Positions 16,545 to 26,414 are shown, counted from the stretch's first letter. The stretch is DNA of 64,000 nt from Erythrobacteraceae bacterium CFH 75059 (GCA_004331795.1 SJSR01000002.1:124001-188000), one strand, 5' to 3'. Notes: generated from the letters alone by a model not told the origin. Translations and numbers: made by a program.

Positions 16545-17012
16545 ATGACCGCGCAGACCCTCACCCTGACCCTCGACACCGGCGACGGCCAGCACGGCGA
16601 TGTTGTCATTCGCCTCAGGCCCGATCTCGCGCCCGGCCATGTGGAGCGGATCACCGAACTCGCGCGGGAAGGGTTCTATGACGGCGTGGTGTTCCACCGC
16701 GTCATCCCCGGATTCATGGCGCAGGGCGGCGACCCGACCGGCACCGGCATGAGCGGCAGCGACAAGCCGGACCTCAGGGCCGAGTTCAACAGCGAGCCGC
16801 ATGTGCGCGGCACCTGCTCGATGGCCCGCACCTCCGCTCCGGACAGCGCCAACAGCCAGTTCTTCATCTGCTTCGACGATGCCCGGTTCCTCGACCGCCA
16901 GTACACTGTGTGGGGCCAGGTCGAGAGCGGGATGGAGCATGTCGACGCCCTGCCCAAGGGAGAGCCGCCGCGCAATCCGGGCAAGATCGTCCGGGCGACC
17001 GTCTCGGACTGA
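16545..17012 (+). CDS. Peptidyl-prolyl cis-trans isomerase, cyclophilin type
   Basis: A 155-residue cytoplasmic cyclophilin with the active-site pieces FHRVIPGFMAQGGDPTGTG, NSQFFICF and VWGQVESGMEHVD. There is no signal peptide, so this is the PpiB-like cytosolic form. A GAAGG ribosome-binding site nine bases upstream selects ATG 16545 over the ATG at 16536. It is divergent from mgtE. Confidence 0.94.
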   Translation: MTAQTLTLTLDTGDGQHGDVVIRLRPDLAPGHVERITELAREGFYDGVVFHRVIPGFMAQGGDPTGTGMSGSDKPDLRAEFNSEPHVRGTCSMARTSAPDSANSQFFICFDDARFLDRQYTVWGQVESGMEHVDALPKGEPPRNPGKIVRATVSD

Positions 17013-17074
17013 CGCGTTCCCTGCAAACAAAGGTCAAGACGGAACCCCGACGCCTGGGGTGGCGTTGCTGGGGG

Positions 17075-17758
17075 ATGTTCACGGAAGCGGGCGCCGGTGG
17101 CGAGCCTTTGACCACCGAAGAGGCGTTTTTCGACAAGATCCGCCAGAAGGACTTCCCCTGTGTCGGGGCGAAATCTGCCCTGGCCAACGGGCGCATGAAG
17201 GTCATGGCGGCGCGTGACCTGACCAGTGCCTGGAACGATCTGGCCATCCACGACGCGCTGCTCGACTGGGCCGCGCTCGACCTCGCGCCTGATGATCTGC
17301 GCTCCTTTGCCGTCATCTTCGAGGGGCCGCGGGATCTGTCCGAGCTGGCGTTCGAGCGGGCGATGTGGGAGCGGCTGCAATCGCTGTCGGACAAGGACGT
17401 GTGGAAGCATCAGCCTTATGACCCGTCGGTCAGCAGCGATCCCGAGAGCCCCGACTTCTCGCTGAGCTTTGGCGGCTCCGCCTTCTTCGTCGTCGGGCTG
17501 CACCCCCACGCATCGCGCCCTGCGCGCCGGTTTCCCAATCCGACGCTGGTGTTCAACCTGCACGAGCAGTTCGAGCGGCTGCGCGAAAAGGGGCTGTATC
17601 ACCGCATGCGGGAGCGCATCCTCGATCGCGACGTCAGCCTTGCCGGCGACATCAATCCGATGCTCGCCGTGCACGGCGAGAGCAGCGAGGCGCGCCAGTA
17701 CAGCGGCCGCGTCGTGGAGGCGGACTGGCGCTGCCCGTTTCACCGGCGCACGCCGTGA
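17075..17758 (+). CDS. GntA-like heme-dependent N-hydroxylase (YqcI/YcgG family)
   Basis: A 227-residue cytoplasmic protein of the YqcI/YcgG family. Matching pieces are FPCVGAKSALANGRM near the N-terminus, SFAVIFEGP, LQSLSDKD, HPHASRPARRFPNPTLVFNLH and a C-terminal WRCPFHRR. One member, GntA, is a heme enzyme that N-hydroxylates a guanidine-bearing intermediate in guanitoxin synthesis; most members have no known substrate. ATG 17075 is likely, though with a weak ribosome-binding site. The stop overlaps the next gene (GTGA), coupling it to a DUF1989 protein. The heme-ligand residues cannot be assigned with certainty from sequence alone. Confidence 0.82.
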   Translation: MFTEAGAGGEPLTTEEAFFDKIRQKDFPCVGAKSALANGRMKVMAARDLTSAWNDLAIHDALLDWAALDLAPDDLRSFAVIFEGPRDLSELAFERAMWERLQSLSDKDVWKHQPYDPSVSSDPESPDFSLSFGGSAFFVVGLHPHASRPARRFPNPTLVFNLHEQFERLREKGLYHRMRERILDRDVSLAGDINPMLAVHGESSEARQYSGRVVEADWRCPFHRRTP

Positions 17759-18345
17759 GCGGCGCCTGCGTCACCATTCCGCCGCGCAGCGGCGTCGCCT
17801 TTCCCTTGCGGGCCGGACAGCGGCTGACGGTGATCGATCCCGAAGGCACCCAGTGCGCCGACATGCTCGCCTTCGATGCCGCCGATGTGCGGCATGTGAT
17901 CTCCAACGGGCGGACCTTCGATTACGAGGAGACGCTCAAGCTCACGACCGGGAACCGGCTGTGGTCGAACCGCTCTGCTGTCATGCTCGAGATCGTCGAG
18001 GACACGGTGGGCGTCCACGACTTCCTGCTCACCCCGTGCAGCGCCGACACCTTTCGCCATTTCTATCCCGACAAGCCGGTGCATCGTGGCTGTTTCGGCA
18101 ATCTGGCGGAGGCGCTCGCCCCCTTCGGTGTGGCCGAGGATTCGATCCCGACCGCGCTCAACATCTTCATGAACGTCCCGTTCGACTCCGCAACGGGGGC
18201 GCTGCGTGTCGAGCCTCCGCCAAGCCGCCCCGGCGACCATGTCACCTTTGCGGCCGCCATCGATCTGGTCATCGGCCTCACCGCCTGTTCCGCCTACGCG
18301 TCCAACGGCGGGACCTTCAAGCCGATCGCCTACCGGATCGACTGA
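17755..18345 (+). CDS. DUF1989 / urea carboxylase-associated family protein
   Basis: 196 residues. The family signature is visible as GQRLTVIDPEGTQCADML, TFDYEETLKLTTGNRLWSN, HDFLLTPCSADTF and the C-terminal DLVIGLTACSA. DUF1989 proteins accompany urea/guanidine carboxylases, and two of them form carboxyguanidine deiminase in guanidine degradation. No urea carboxylase or allophanate hydrolase gene is present here. The start is GTG 17755, overlapping the GntA-like gene. The two-gene unit suggests action on a hydroxylated guanidine- or amidine-type compound, which is inference. Confidence 0.85.
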   Translation: MSGACVTIPPRSGVAFPLRAGQRLTVIDPEGTQCADMLAFDAADVRHVISNGRTFDYEETLKLTTGNRLWSNRSAVMLEIVEDTVGVHDFLLTPCSADTFRHFYPDKPVHRGCFGNLAEALAPFGVAEDSIPTALNIFMNVPFDSATGALRVEPPPSRPGDHVTFAAAIDLVIGLTACSAYASNGGTFKPIAYRID

Positions 18346-18392
18346 GCCGTCGTTGAATGTCGCCTGGCCTTCGGGTAGGGCCGCCCTGTCCC

Positions 18393-19733
18393 ATGCGCCC
18401 GACCGATCCGCCCCGAACCTTCCGCGTCAAGAGCTTCGGCTGCCAGATGAACGTCTATGACGGCGAGCGCATCGGCGAGCTGCTGGCGGAGCATGGCATT
18501 GCGCCGGCCCCCGATGGCGAGGACGCCGATCTCGTGGTGCTCAACACCTGCCATATCCGCGAGAAGGCGGCCGAAAAGGTGTATTCCGACATCGGCCGGA
18601 TCACCAAGGCCGGACGCGAGGCGGGCAAGACACCGCTCATCGCTGTCGCCGGCTGCGTGGCGCAGGCCGAAGGCGAGGACATCATGACCCGTGCTCCGGC
18701 GGTCAGCATGGTCGTCGGACCGCAGGCGTATCACCGGCTGCCGCAGATGCTGGACCTCGCCGTGGCCGGACGCCGCGTGACGGACACCGACATGCCCGCC
18801 ATCGCCAAATTCACCGCCCTGCCCGAGCGGCGCCGCGTGGCGGCGAGCGCCTTTCTCACCGTGCAGGAGGGGTGCGACAAGTTCTGCACCTATTGCGTCG
18901 TCCCCTACACAAGGGGCGCCGAGATCAGCCGGCCGTGGACAGACCTCGTGGCGGAAGCCTGTCGGCTGGTGGAGGCGGGGGCGAGGGAGATCACGCTCCT
19001 CGGCCAGAACGTGTCCGCCTGGCGGGGGGAAGACAGGCGTGGCCGGGCGGTCGGCTTGGCCGATCTCATCCGGGAGCTGGCACGCATCGACGGCCTTGCC
19101 CGCATCCGCTACACCACCAGCCACCCGGCCGACATGGACGAAGCGCTGATCGCGGCTCATGGCGAGGTGGACAAGCTGATGCCGTTCCTGCACCTGCCTG
19201 TGCAGGCGGGCAGCGACCGGATCCTGAAGGCGATGAACCGCAGCCATACGGCAGACGGATATCTGCGCCTTCTCGACCGGTTCCGGACCGCGCGGCCGGA
19301 CATCGCGCTGTCGGGCGACTTCATCGTAGGGTTTCCGGGCGAGACGGAGGCGGACTTTGCCGCGACTCTCGCCCTTGTCGACTCGGTCGGCTACGCGCAG
19401 GCCTTCTCCTTCAAATACTCTCCGCGGCCGGGCACGCCTGCAGCCGGTCTGCCGGATCAGGTGCCGCGGGAGGTCATGGACGAGCGCCTGCATCGCCTTC
19501 AGGCCGCGCTCAACCGGGACCAGCTCGCGTTCAACCGCGCGAGCGTCGGACGCCGGTGCGCGGTTCTCGTCGAACGGCGTGGCAAGGCGCCCGGCCAGTG
19601 GCTCGGCAAGTCGCCGTGGCTCCAGTCGGTGTGGTTCGACAAACCGGGGGCCGGCATCGGGGATTTGGTGCCTGTCGAGCTTGTGGAGGCGGGGCCGAAC
19701 TCCCTCGGGGCGCGGGCTGTCGGGCACGCTTAG
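18393..19733 (+). CDS. miaB: tRNA-2-methylthio-N6-dimethylallyladenosine synthase
   Basis: A radical-SAM methylthiotransferase acting on i6A37 of tRNAs reading UNN codons. 446 residues: N-terminal UPF0004 domain starting [18 protein letters not shown] with cluster cysteines, the radical-SAM CxxxCxxC at about residues 160-167 (CDKFCTYC), and a C-terminal TRAM domain. ATG 18393 is used. It is followed after 153 bases by phoH, which is the usual alphaproteobacterial neighbour. Confidence 0.96.
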   Translation: MRPTDPPRTFRVKSFGCQMNVYDGERIGELLAEHGIAPAPDGEDADLVVLNTCHIREKAAEKVYSDIGRITKAGREAGKTPLIAVAGCVAQAEGEDIMTRAPAVSMVVGPQAYHRLPQMLDLAVAGRRVTDTDMPAIAKFTALPERRRVAASAFLTVQEGCDKFCTYCVVPYTRGAEISRPWTDLVAEACRLVEAGAREITLLGQNVSAWRGEDRRGRAVGLADLIRELARIDGLARIRYTTSHPADMDEALIAAHGEVDKLMPFLHLPVQAGSDRILKAMNRSHTADGYLRLLDRFRTARPDIALSGDFIVGFPGETEADFAATLALVDSVGYAQAFSFKYSPRPGTPAAGLPDQVPREVMDERLHRLQAALNRDQLAFNRASVGRRCAVLVERRGKAPGQWLGKSPWLQSVWFDKPGAGIGDLVPVELVEAGPNSLGARAVGHA

Positions 19734-19886
19734 GCGGCGACGCAGCCGCCGCAGCATGAGCGTGTCCTCTGGCCTGAACATCCGTCAGCGGACCTGCACT
19801 CCGAACCGCGCCTCCGCTCAGCAGCGGAGCACGCTTGCGCGCGCGGACGACTTCCCTAGAATCCGCGGGCCAACTGAAAGGATGGA

Positions 19887-20933
19887 ATGGCCCGCAAACC
19901 GCCACGGGACGCGTCTGCGTCCTTCTCCCCTCCGCCGGCCCCGCAGCGGGAGGCACGGCGCGCCCGCGCGGAACTGAGCTTCGACAATCAGGCGCTGCTC
20001 GTGCCGCTGTTCGGCCAGTTCGATGCCAATCTGGTGCAGATCGAAAACCGGCTGGGCGTTTACATCGGCGCCCGCGGCGGCGCGGTCCACATCGAGGGAG
20101 CCGAGGAAGAGGTGGCGCGGGCGCGCGACGTCCTGCGCACGATGTATGACCGGCTGGCGCAGGGACAGGATCTGGACTCCGGCGCGGTCGAGGCGCTGAT
20201 CGCCATGTCGGTCGAGCCGACGCTGGAAGGCATCATCACCGGCCGGCACGACGCGCCTCCGGTGATGATCCGCACACGGCGCAAGACCATCGTCCCGCGC
20301 TCGCCGGGCCAGATCCCCTACATGATGCAGCTCGCGCGGGAGGACATCATCTTCGCGCTCGGACCGGCCGGCACCGGCAAGACCTATCTCGCCGTGGCGC
20401 AGGCCGTCAGCCAGCTGGTCACCGGCAGCGTGCAGCGGCTGATCCTGTCCCGGCCCGCGGTGGAGGCGGGGGAACGGCTCGGCTTTCTGCCCGGCGACAT
20501 GAAGGAGAAGGTCGATCCCTATCTGCGGCCGCTATACGATGCGCTTTACGACTGCATGCCGCCCGAGCAGGTCGAGCGACGCCTCGCCAGCGGCGAAATC
20601 GAGATTGCGCCCATCGCCTTCATGCGCGGCCGCACGCTGGCCGAAAGCTTCATCATTCTCGACGAGGCGCAGAACACCACCCGTGAACAGATGAAGATGT
20701 TCCTGACGCGCTTCGGCCAGAACAGCCGCATGGTCGTCTGCGGCGATCCGCGGCAGGTCGACATTCCCGGCGGCGACCGCATGAGCGGTCTGGCCGACGC
20801 CGTCGAACGGCTTGAAGGGGTCCAGGGGATTGCGGTGTCGCGCTTCACCGCGAAGGACGTGGTCCGCCACCCGATCGTGGGGCGGATCGTCGAGGCCTAC
20901 GAGGGATCCGCGCAGGAAGCGCCCGACGGCTAG
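19887..20933 (+). CDS. phoH: PhoH-family ATPase
   Basis: A 348-residue PhoH-like nucleotide-binding protein. An N-terminal KH-like part (NLVQIENRLGVYIGARGG) precedes the ATPase core, with Walker A GPAGTGKT near residue 159 and Walker B FIILDEAQNT. In most proteobacteria phoH is followed by ybeY and a CorC-type gene. Here a small opposite-strand gene and an aldehyde dehydrogenase follow instead, so that cluster is broken. Function in rRNA or mRNA metabolism is inferred from the family. Confidence 0.93.
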   Translation: MARKPPRDASASFSPPPAPQREARRARAELSFDNQALLVPLFGQFDANLVQIENRLGVYIGARGGAVHIEGAEEEVARARDVLRTMYDRLAQGQDLDSGAVEALIAMSVEPTLEGIITGRHDAPPVMIRTRRKTIVPRSPGQIPYMMQLAREDIIFALGPAGTGKTYLAVAQAVSQLVTGSVQRLILSRPAVEAGERLGFLPGDMKEKVDPYLRPLYDALYDCMPPEQVERRLASGEIEIAPIAFMRGRTLAESFIILDEAQNTTREQMKMFLTRFGQNSRMVVCGDPRQVDIPGGDRMSGLADAVERLEGVQGIAVSRFTAKDVVRHPIVGRIVEAYEGSAQEAPDG

Positions 20934-20967
20934 GCCGGTCAGGGGCCTTCATGCGGCCGGCGCCTGC

Positions 20968-21213
20968 TCAGCGGGGCACGACGCGCCAGAACGGGCGGTC
21001 GGGAGGGCCGGATTTCACGAGCCGGCCGAGCGGAAGACCGTCCTGATGCAGATCGGCGCAGCAGAACCCTTCGGCGCGGGTGGCGATCTCGATGGCATCG
21101 GAGAGCCTGTCGGCCTCGAACTCCATCTCCTGCACGCGGGTCGGCACCCGATCGAGAAAACTGAGCTTGAAGCGCGGCAAGGGACGTCTTTCGCCTGAAC
21201 GGAGAACATTCAC
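20968..21213 (-). CDS. Hypothetical protein, 81 residues
   Basis: No family recognised with confidence. The sequence FKLSFLDRVPTRVQEMEFEADRLSDAIEIA...EGFCCADLHQDGLPLGRLV reads as a compact alpha/beta domain of two strands, a helix and two strands, and matches the general pattern of short sphingomonad proteins without a name. Two other frames are open across the same stretch but have poorer composition. It is convergent with phoH. Confidence 0.5.
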   Translation of the reverse strand: MNVLRSGERRPLPRFKLSFLDRVPTRVQEMEFEADRLSDAIEIATRAEGFCCADLHQDGLPLGRLVKSGPPDRPFWRVVPR

Positions 21214-21235
21214 TCATGCGCATGACCGGAGCAGC

Positions 21236-21290
21236 GCGTCAACACGCTCGGTCGCGGAAGGCGCAGCCCGGACGCGCGGGCGTGTTGCGC
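21236..21290. repeat. Imperfect inverted repeat upstream of the aldehyde dehydrogenase
   Basis: CAACACGC (21240-21247) pairs with GCGTGTTG (21280-21287), and GCG (21236-21238) extends the pairing to CGC (21288-21290) past a one-base bulge. It lies in the 138-base gap between the small minus-strand gene and the aldehyde dehydrogenase. It has no U-tract. It could be an operator or a leader structure; nothing decides between these. Confidence 0.3.
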
Positions 21291-21351
21291 TGGCGGCGGT
21301 TCCTCAGGTAGCGTGCTCTCCGCTTCCACGCGGCAGCCCCGGGGACATGTC

Positions 21352-22863
21352 ATGAACGAGATGCCAACAACGCGCTTCAGCCAGCCACCCTATTCCGAGG
21401 CGGCGGCGGCCATGCTGGACCGCCAGCCCGCTCTGTTCATCGACGGACGCTGGACAGCGGCGGACCATGACGGCGTGCTCGAGGTTGAGGACCCCTCCAC
21501 CGGTCAGGTCATCGCCCGGATTGTCGATGCCACCGAAGAGGATGTCGACAGGGCCGTGGCCGCGGCGCGGCGCGCCTTCGACGACGGGCGATGGAGCGGA
21601 CTGCCGCCGGTCCAGCGGGAACGTGGGCTGCGGCGGCTGGCCGACCTGCTCGAGGCGAACGCGGAGGAGTTTGCCGAACTCGAGGCCATCGACAACGGCA
21701 AGCCGGTCGGCATGGCGCGCGCGGTCGACATTCCCGGCGCGATCAGCCAGCTGCGCTACATGGCCGGCTGGGCCACGCGCATCGCCGGCGAGCAGATCGC
21801 GCCCGCCAATGCACCCGACGGCGCGTTCCTCGCCTACACACGGCGCGAGCCGCTGGGCGTGGCGGGGCTGATCGTCCCGTGGAACTTCCCGCTGCTCATG
21901 GCGGTGCAGAAGATCGCGCCGGCGCTCGCAAGCGGCTGCACCCTCGTGCTCAAGCCGGCCGAGCAGACCTCGCTGACGGCGCTGCGCTTTGCCGACCTGG
22001 TGGCCGAGGCGGGCCTGCCGGACGGCGTGTTCAACATCGTCACCGGCCGCGGCGAAGTTGCCGGCAACCGGCTCGTGATCCATCCCGACGTCGACAAGAT
22101 CAGCTTCACCGGCTCCACCGAGGTCGGCAAGATCATCAACCGGGCTGCCACCGACACCCTGAAGCGCGTGACGCTGGAACTGGGCGGAAAAAGCCCTGTC
22201 ATCGTGCTGCCCGACATGGACCCGGCGCAGGTCGGCAGCGCGGCCGCGTCGGCCATCTTCTTCAATTCGGGGCAGGTCTGCACCGCCGGATCACGCGTCT
22301 ATGCGCATCGGGACATCTTCGACCGGCTGCTGGACAGCATGGCCAAGGCGGCGCCGAGCTGGGCTCCGCGACCCGCGCTTGACCCCAAGGCGCGCATGGG
22401 CCCGCTCGTCTCGCGCGAGCAGCACGAACGCGTGTGCGGCTACATCGAGGCCGGCAGGAAGGCCGGTGCCGATGTCGTGACCGGCGGAGACAATCCTGCG
22501 GACGCGGGCTACTACCTCAACCCCACGATTCTCGCCGGAGTGACACCGGACATGAGCGTCGTGCGCGAGGAAATCTTCGGTCCGGTGGTGGTGGTGCAGC
22601 GCTTCGACGATCTGGACGCGGTGGCGGCCGAGGCGAACGCCACCCGCTATGGTCTCGCGGCGAGCGTGTGGACCCGTGACGTGTCGGCCATGCACACGCT
22701 GGCCGCCCGGTTGAAGGCGGGCACCGTGTGGGGCAACCTCCACGGCAATCTCGATCCCGCGCTGCCTTTCGGCGGTTACAAGGAGAGCGGCATCGGCCGG
22801 GAACTCGGGCGGCACGGGGTGGATGCGTACCTCGAAACCAAGACCGTCATGATCCGTCTCTGA
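21352..22863 (+). CDS. NAD-dependent aldehyde dehydrogenase
   Basis: A 503-residue ALDH-superfamily enzyme that oxidises an aldehyde to its acid. The catalytic residues are Glu near 275 (LELGGKSP) and Cys near 310 (NSGQVCTAGSR); VPWNFPL and FTGSTEVG (NAD-binding) are intact. Overall it most resembles the phenylacetaldehyde/betaine-aldehyde branch, judged by SGQVCTAGSR and the C-terminal GNLHGNLDPALPFGGYK, but the substrate is uncertain. ATG 21352 or 21361 may start it. It converges with cysQ and overlaps it by 17 bases. Confidence 0.92.
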   Translation: MNEMPTTRFSQPPYSEAAAAMLDRQPALFIDGRWTAADHDGVLEVEDPSTGQVIARIVDATEEDVDRAVAAARRAFDDGRWSGLPPVQRERGLRRLADLLEANAEEFAELEAIDNGKPVGMARAVDIPGAISQLRYMAGWATRIAGEQIAPANAPDGAFLAYTRREPLGVAGLIVPWNFPLLMAVQKIAPALASGCTLVLKPAEQTSLTALRFADLVAEAGLPDGVFNIVTGRGEVAGNRLVIHPDVDKISFTGSTEVGKIINRAATDTLKRVTLELGGKSPVIVLPDMDPAQVGSAAASAIFFNSGQVCTAGSRVYAHRDIFDRLLDSMAKAAPSWAPRPALDPKARMGPLVSREQHERVCGYIEAGRKAGADVVTGGDNPADAGYYLNPTILAGVTPDMSVVREEIFGPVVVVQRFDDLDAVAAEANATRYGLAASVWTRDVSAMHTLAARLKAGTVWGNLHGNLDPALPFGGYKESGIGRELGRHGVDAYLETKTVMIRL

Positions 22864-23590
22864 TCGCCGCAAGGGCCGCTGCCGCAAACTGCGGATGGCA
22901 GATCAGCAGATCCGGCATGTCCACTTCGGCCGGATCGTAGCGGAGCCGCGATCCGTCGAGGCGGGAGCAGTGCAGCCCGCTCGCCCGCGCGACGGCGACC
23001 GGCGCGCAACTGTCCCACAGCCGCTGACCGCCGGCGTGCAGGTAGATCTCGGCCTCGCCGAGCAGCACCGCCATCGCCTTGGCACCGGCGCTGCCCATAG
23101 GCAGGACGTCGCCATCAAGCGCGGCGGCCAGCCGGGCGCCGGCGGGAGGAGGGCGGTTGCGGCTGACCGCGATGCGCGGGCGGCTGGCCGGCGAAGCAAG
23201 GCTGCGTGGCCGGTCGGACCGCAGCACCAGTCCCCGCGAGGGCAGCGCAACTGCGCCGCACACCGGCTCGCCATCCACCGCCAGAGCGACATGAACCGCC
23301 CAGTCGCACCGGCCCTCGGCAAACTCGCTTGTGCCGTCTATTGGATCGACGATCCACACCCGGCCCCGGCCGGCGTCCGCTGTCAGCAGCGGCCCTTCTT
23401 CCGACAGGACGGTGTCACCGGGGCGGTGCAGCGACAGTCCGCGCAGCAGCAGGTCATGGGCAAGCCGGTCACCTTCCCTGCCAAGCCCGTCGCCATCGAA
23501 CCGGCCGGAAGACCTCAGGACGAGGGCCGCTTCGCCGGCTTGCGCGGCCAGCTTCGCGGCGAGATCGGCGTCCGCGTCGTGACCCGGCAT
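22847..23590 (-). CDS. cysQ: 3'(2'),5'-bisphosphate nucleotidase
   Basis: Removes 3'-phosphoadenosine 5'-phosphate, the by-product of PAPS use, in cysteine synthesis. The 247-residue protein has the inositol-monophosphatase-family metal motif WIVDPIDGTSEF and the second metal motif LWDSCAPVAV. It is the last gene of the sulfate-activation run: its ATG at 23590 overlaps the cysNC stop (TGATG). The tail overlaps the convergent aldehyde dehydrogenase. Confidence 0.93.
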   Translation of the reverse strand: MPGHDADADLAAKLAAQAGEAALVLRSSGRFDGDGLGREGDRLAHDLLLRGLSLHRPGDTVLSEEGPLLTADAGRGRVWIVDPIDGTSEFAEGRCDWAVHVALAVDGEPVCGAVALPSRGLVLRSDRPRSLASPASRPRIAVSRNRPPPAGARLAAALDGDVLPMGSAGAKAMAVLLGEAEIYLHAGGQRLWDSCAPVAVARASGLHCSRLDGSRLRYDPAEVDMPDLLICHPQFAAAALAAIRDGS

Positions 23591-25512
23591 CAGAACGGCT
23601 TCAGCCGCTCGATCACGAGGTCGGCGGCTTCCTCGGGGGAAAGGGAGGTCGTGTCGACGGTGAGTTCGGGGGCGAGGGGCGGCTCGTAGGGGCTGCTGAT
23701 GCCGGTGAAGTTGGCGATCTCGCCGGCACGGGCCTTTCGGTACAGGCCTTTGACGTCGCGCGCCTCGGCCACGGCGAGCGGGGTGTCGACGAAGATCTCG
23801 ACGAACTCACCGGGGGGGAGCAGGCTGCGCACCATGTCCCGCTCGGCCCGAAAGGGACTGATGAAGGCGGCGAGGACGATCAGGCCGGCATCCGTCATCA
23901 GCCGGGCCACCTCGCCGATGCGGCGGATGTTCTCCACCCGGTCCGCGTCGCCAAAGCCCAGGTCGCGGTTCAGACCCTGGCGGATGTTGTCGCCATCGAG
24001 CAGGAACGTGTGGTGGCCGGCCGCGACAAGCCGTTCCTCCACGGCGTTGGCGATCGTCGACTTGCCGGCGCCTGAAAGGCCGGTGAACCAGAGCACGCGC
24101 GGCCGCTGGCGCTTCAGGCTGGCGCGGGTCTGGCGCGTGACGGCCAGCGGCTGCCACTGCACGTTCTGCGTCCGCCTGAGCGGCGCGGTGATCATCCCGG
24201 CGCCCACCGTGCGTCCGTTCGCAGGATGGACGAGGATGAAGCCGCCAAGCGCGCGGCTGGTGGCATAGGGTTCGAACAGCACCGGCTGATCGCACAGGAT
24301 CTCGGCCACCCCGATGCTGTTGCGCCGCAGGGTGCGGGCGGCGAGGTGCTCGAGCGTGTTGATGTTCACCTCGTGCCGCGGCTCCTGCACCCGGACGGAG
24401 ACGGTCTGCGTCGCCAGTTTCATGGTGTAGGCGCGGCCGGGCAGAAGCGGTTCCTCGTCCATCCAGACGAGCGTCGCTTCGAAGGCGGCGGCGTGTTCCG
24501 GCGCAGTGCCCGCGGCGCAGATGACGCTTCCGCGCGAGCAGTCGACCGGGTCGGCCAGCACGAGAGCGACCGACTGGCCGGCGGCCGTTTCGTCGACGCT
24601 GGCGAAGCCGGACAGGATCTGCGCCACCGTCGTCGATGCGCCCGACGGCAGCACCGTCACCCGCTCGCCGCGCCGCGCGGTGCCGCTGGCGACCAGCCCG
24701 GCAAAACTGCGCTCGCCCGCCGGGGCGCGGTGGACCGCCTGCACCGGCATCCGGAACGGCCCGGCCAGCCCGCGCGCATCGTCCGGTTCGGCCGCCTCCA
24801 GCGCGCCCACAAGCGTGGGCCCGTCATGCCAGCCGAGCCGGGGCGAGGGGGTGAGCACGTTGTCGCCGGCAAGGGCGCTGATCGGAACGGACGTGATGTG
24901 TGCGATCCCGAGCGCATCGGCGAAGGCGCGGAACTGCGCGTCGACCGCCTCGTGAGCAGCCCGATCGAAGGCGACCAGATCCATCTTGTTCACGGCAAGG
25001 ATGACCTGCCGGATGCCGAGCAGATGGCAGAGATAGGCGTGGCGGCGCGTCTGGGTCGCAACCCCGTGCCGCGCGTCGACCAGCAGCACCGCTGCGGCCG
25101 CGGTCGAGGCGCCGGTGACCATGTTCCGCGTGTATTGCTCGTGCCCCGGACAGTCGGCGACGATGAAGCGCCTGCGGGCTGTCGAAAAGAAGCGGTAGGC
25201 CACGTCGATGGTGATGCCCTGTTCGCGTTCGGCCGCGAGTCCGTCGGTGAGCAGGGCAAGGTCGAGCCGCTCCCCCTGCGTGCCGAACCGGCGGCTGTCG
25301 CGGCGCAGCGCGTCGACCTGGTCCTCTCGGATTTGTCCGGTGTCGTGCAGCAGGCGTCCGATCAGCGTGGACTTGCCGTCATCCACGCTGCCGCAGGTGA
25401 TGAACCGCAGCAGGCTGAGCACAGGCCGGTCGCCGCCGTCCGGCGTCCGGACAGGCGCCGCGGCGCTCTCGCCGGCGGGGGTCGGCGCGTGGAAATCGGC
25501 GTCCTTCCGCAT
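23590..25512 (-). CDS. cysNC: Bifunctional sulfate adenylyltransferase GTPase subunit / APS kinase
   Basis: A 640-residue fusion. The N-terminal half is CysN: GTPase motifs GSVDDGKST (residue ~41), DCPGHEQY and NKMD, followed by EF-Tu-like barrels. The C-terminal 190 or so residues are APS kinase, with Walker [10 protein letters not shown] near residue 478 and the [13 protein letters not shown] loop. Together with CysD it makes APS and then PAPS from sulfate and ATP. The ATG at 25512 overlaps the cysD stop as TGATG. The fusion is common in alphaproteobacteria. Confidence 0.97.
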   Translation of the reverse strand: MRKDADFHAPTPAGESAAAPVRTPDGGDRPVLSLLRFITCGSVDDGKSTLIGRLLHDTGQIREDQVDALRRDSRRFGTQGERLDLALLTDGLAAEREQGITIDVAYRFFSTARRRFIVADCPGHEQYTRNMVTGASTAAAAVLLVDARHGVATQTRRHAYLCHLLGIRQVILAVNKMDLVAFDRAAHEAVDAQFRAFADALGIAHITSVPISALAGDNVLTPSPRLGWHDGPTLVGALEAAEPDDARGLAGPFRMPVQAVHRAPAGERSFAGLVASGTARRGERVTVLPSGASTTVAQILSGFASVDETAAGQSVALVLADPVDCSRGSVICAAGTAPEHAAAFEATLVWMDEEPLLPGRAYTMKLATQTVSVRVQEPRHEVNINTLEHLAARTLRRNSIGVAEILCDQPVLFEPYATSRALGGFILVHPANGRTVGAGMITAPLRRTQNVQWQPLAVTRQTRASLKRQRPRVLWFTGLSGAGKSTIANAVEERLVAAGHHTFLLDGDNIRQGLNRDLGFGDADRVENIRRIGEVARLMTDAGLIVLAAFISPFRAERDMVRSLLPPGEFVEIFVDTPLAVAEARDVKGLYRKARAGEIANFTGISSPYEPPLAPELTVDTTSLSPEEAADLVIERLKPF

Positions 25513-26414
25513 CAGAAATAGCCTTCGCGCTTGCGGTCTTCCAGCGTGCCCGAGGCCGTGTCCCGGTCGACCGTCCGTCCGCTGCGTTCCGAGGACGGAG
25601 CGGCCCGAAGCTCGGCGATGACCTCGTCGAGCGTGGCGGCGGTGCTGTCGATCGCCCCCGTCAGCGGATAGCATCCCAGCGTCCGGAACCGGACGGAGCG
25701 AAGCTGCGGCTGCTCACCCGGCCGCAGCGGAAACCGCGCGTCATCGACCATGAGCCATTGCTTCTCCCGCTCCACCACCGGGCGCGGCGCGGCGAAATAG
25801 AGCGGCACCAGATCAAGGCGTTCCCGGCGCACATAGTCCCAGATGTCGATCTCGGTCCAGTTCGACAGCGGAAACACCCTGAGGCTGGTGCCGCCGGAGG
25901 TGCTGGTGTTGTAGAGGTTCCACAGCTCGGGCCGCTGCTGACGCGGATCCCACGCATGGGCCGGCGTGCGCACGGACAGGATCCGTTCCTTCGCGCGCGT
26001 TGGCTCCTCGTCGCGCCGGGCACCGCCGAAGGCGGCGTCGAAGCGGTAGTGGTCGAGCGCCTGCTTCAGCCCTTCCGTTTTCCACATGGTCGTGTGCCGG
26101 GCGCCGTGATCGAACGGATTGATGCCCTCCCGCACCGCGTCGGGATTGCGCCAGACGAGCAGTTCCATGCCCGCCTCCTGCGCGTCGCGGCCGCGCTGTT
26201 CGTACATGGCCCGGAATTTCCACGTCGTGTCGATGTGCAGCAGGGGGAAGGGCGGTGTCGCCGGATGGAAGGCCTTGCGGGCAAGGTGCAGCATCACCTT
26301 GCTGTCCTTTCCCGCCGAGTAGAGCATCACCGGGCGGGAGCATTCGGCCGCGACCTCGCGGATGATGTGCATCGCCTCGCTTTCGAGGTGCGACAGGTGA
26401 TCGATGGGGCGCAT
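25512..26414 (-). CDS. cysD: Sulfate adenylyltransferase subunit 2
   Basis: Catalytic subunit of ATP sulfurylase, 300 residues. It has the PP-loop [18 protein letters not shown] near residue 33, [15 protein letters not shown], and the C-terminal signature [12 protein letters not shown]...REGYF. It heads the cysD-cysNC-cysQ operon. The 207-base gap upstream (26415-26621), shared with the divergent PhoD-like gene, must hold the promoters. I found no riboswitch-like structure or clear terminator there. Confidence 0.97.
   Translation of the reverse strand: MRPIDHLSHLESEAMHIIREVAAECSRPVMLYSAGKDSKVMLHLARKAFHPATPPFPLLHIDTTWKFRAMYEQRGRDAQEAGMELLVWRNPDAVREGINPFDHGARHTTMWKTEGLKQALDHYRFDAAFGGARRDEEPTRAKERILSVRTPAHAWDPRQQRPELWNLYNTSTSGGTSLRVFPLSNWTEIDIWDYVRRERLDLVPLYFAAPRPVVEREKQWLMVDDARFPLRPGEQPQLRSVRFRTLGCYPLTGAIDSTAATLDEVIAELRAAPSSERSGRTVDRDTASGTLEDRKREGYF

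Noticed and set aside
14933-16681. Long plus-strand open frame antisense to mgtE (about 580 codons)
   Set aside because: The composition is an Arg/His/Gln-rich shadow of GC-rich codons with no domain; mgtE on the other strand is unmistakable.
24226-25521. Plus-strand open frame of about 430 codons opposite cysNC
   Set aside because: No motif, skewed composition, and the opposite strand encodes a complete CysNC.
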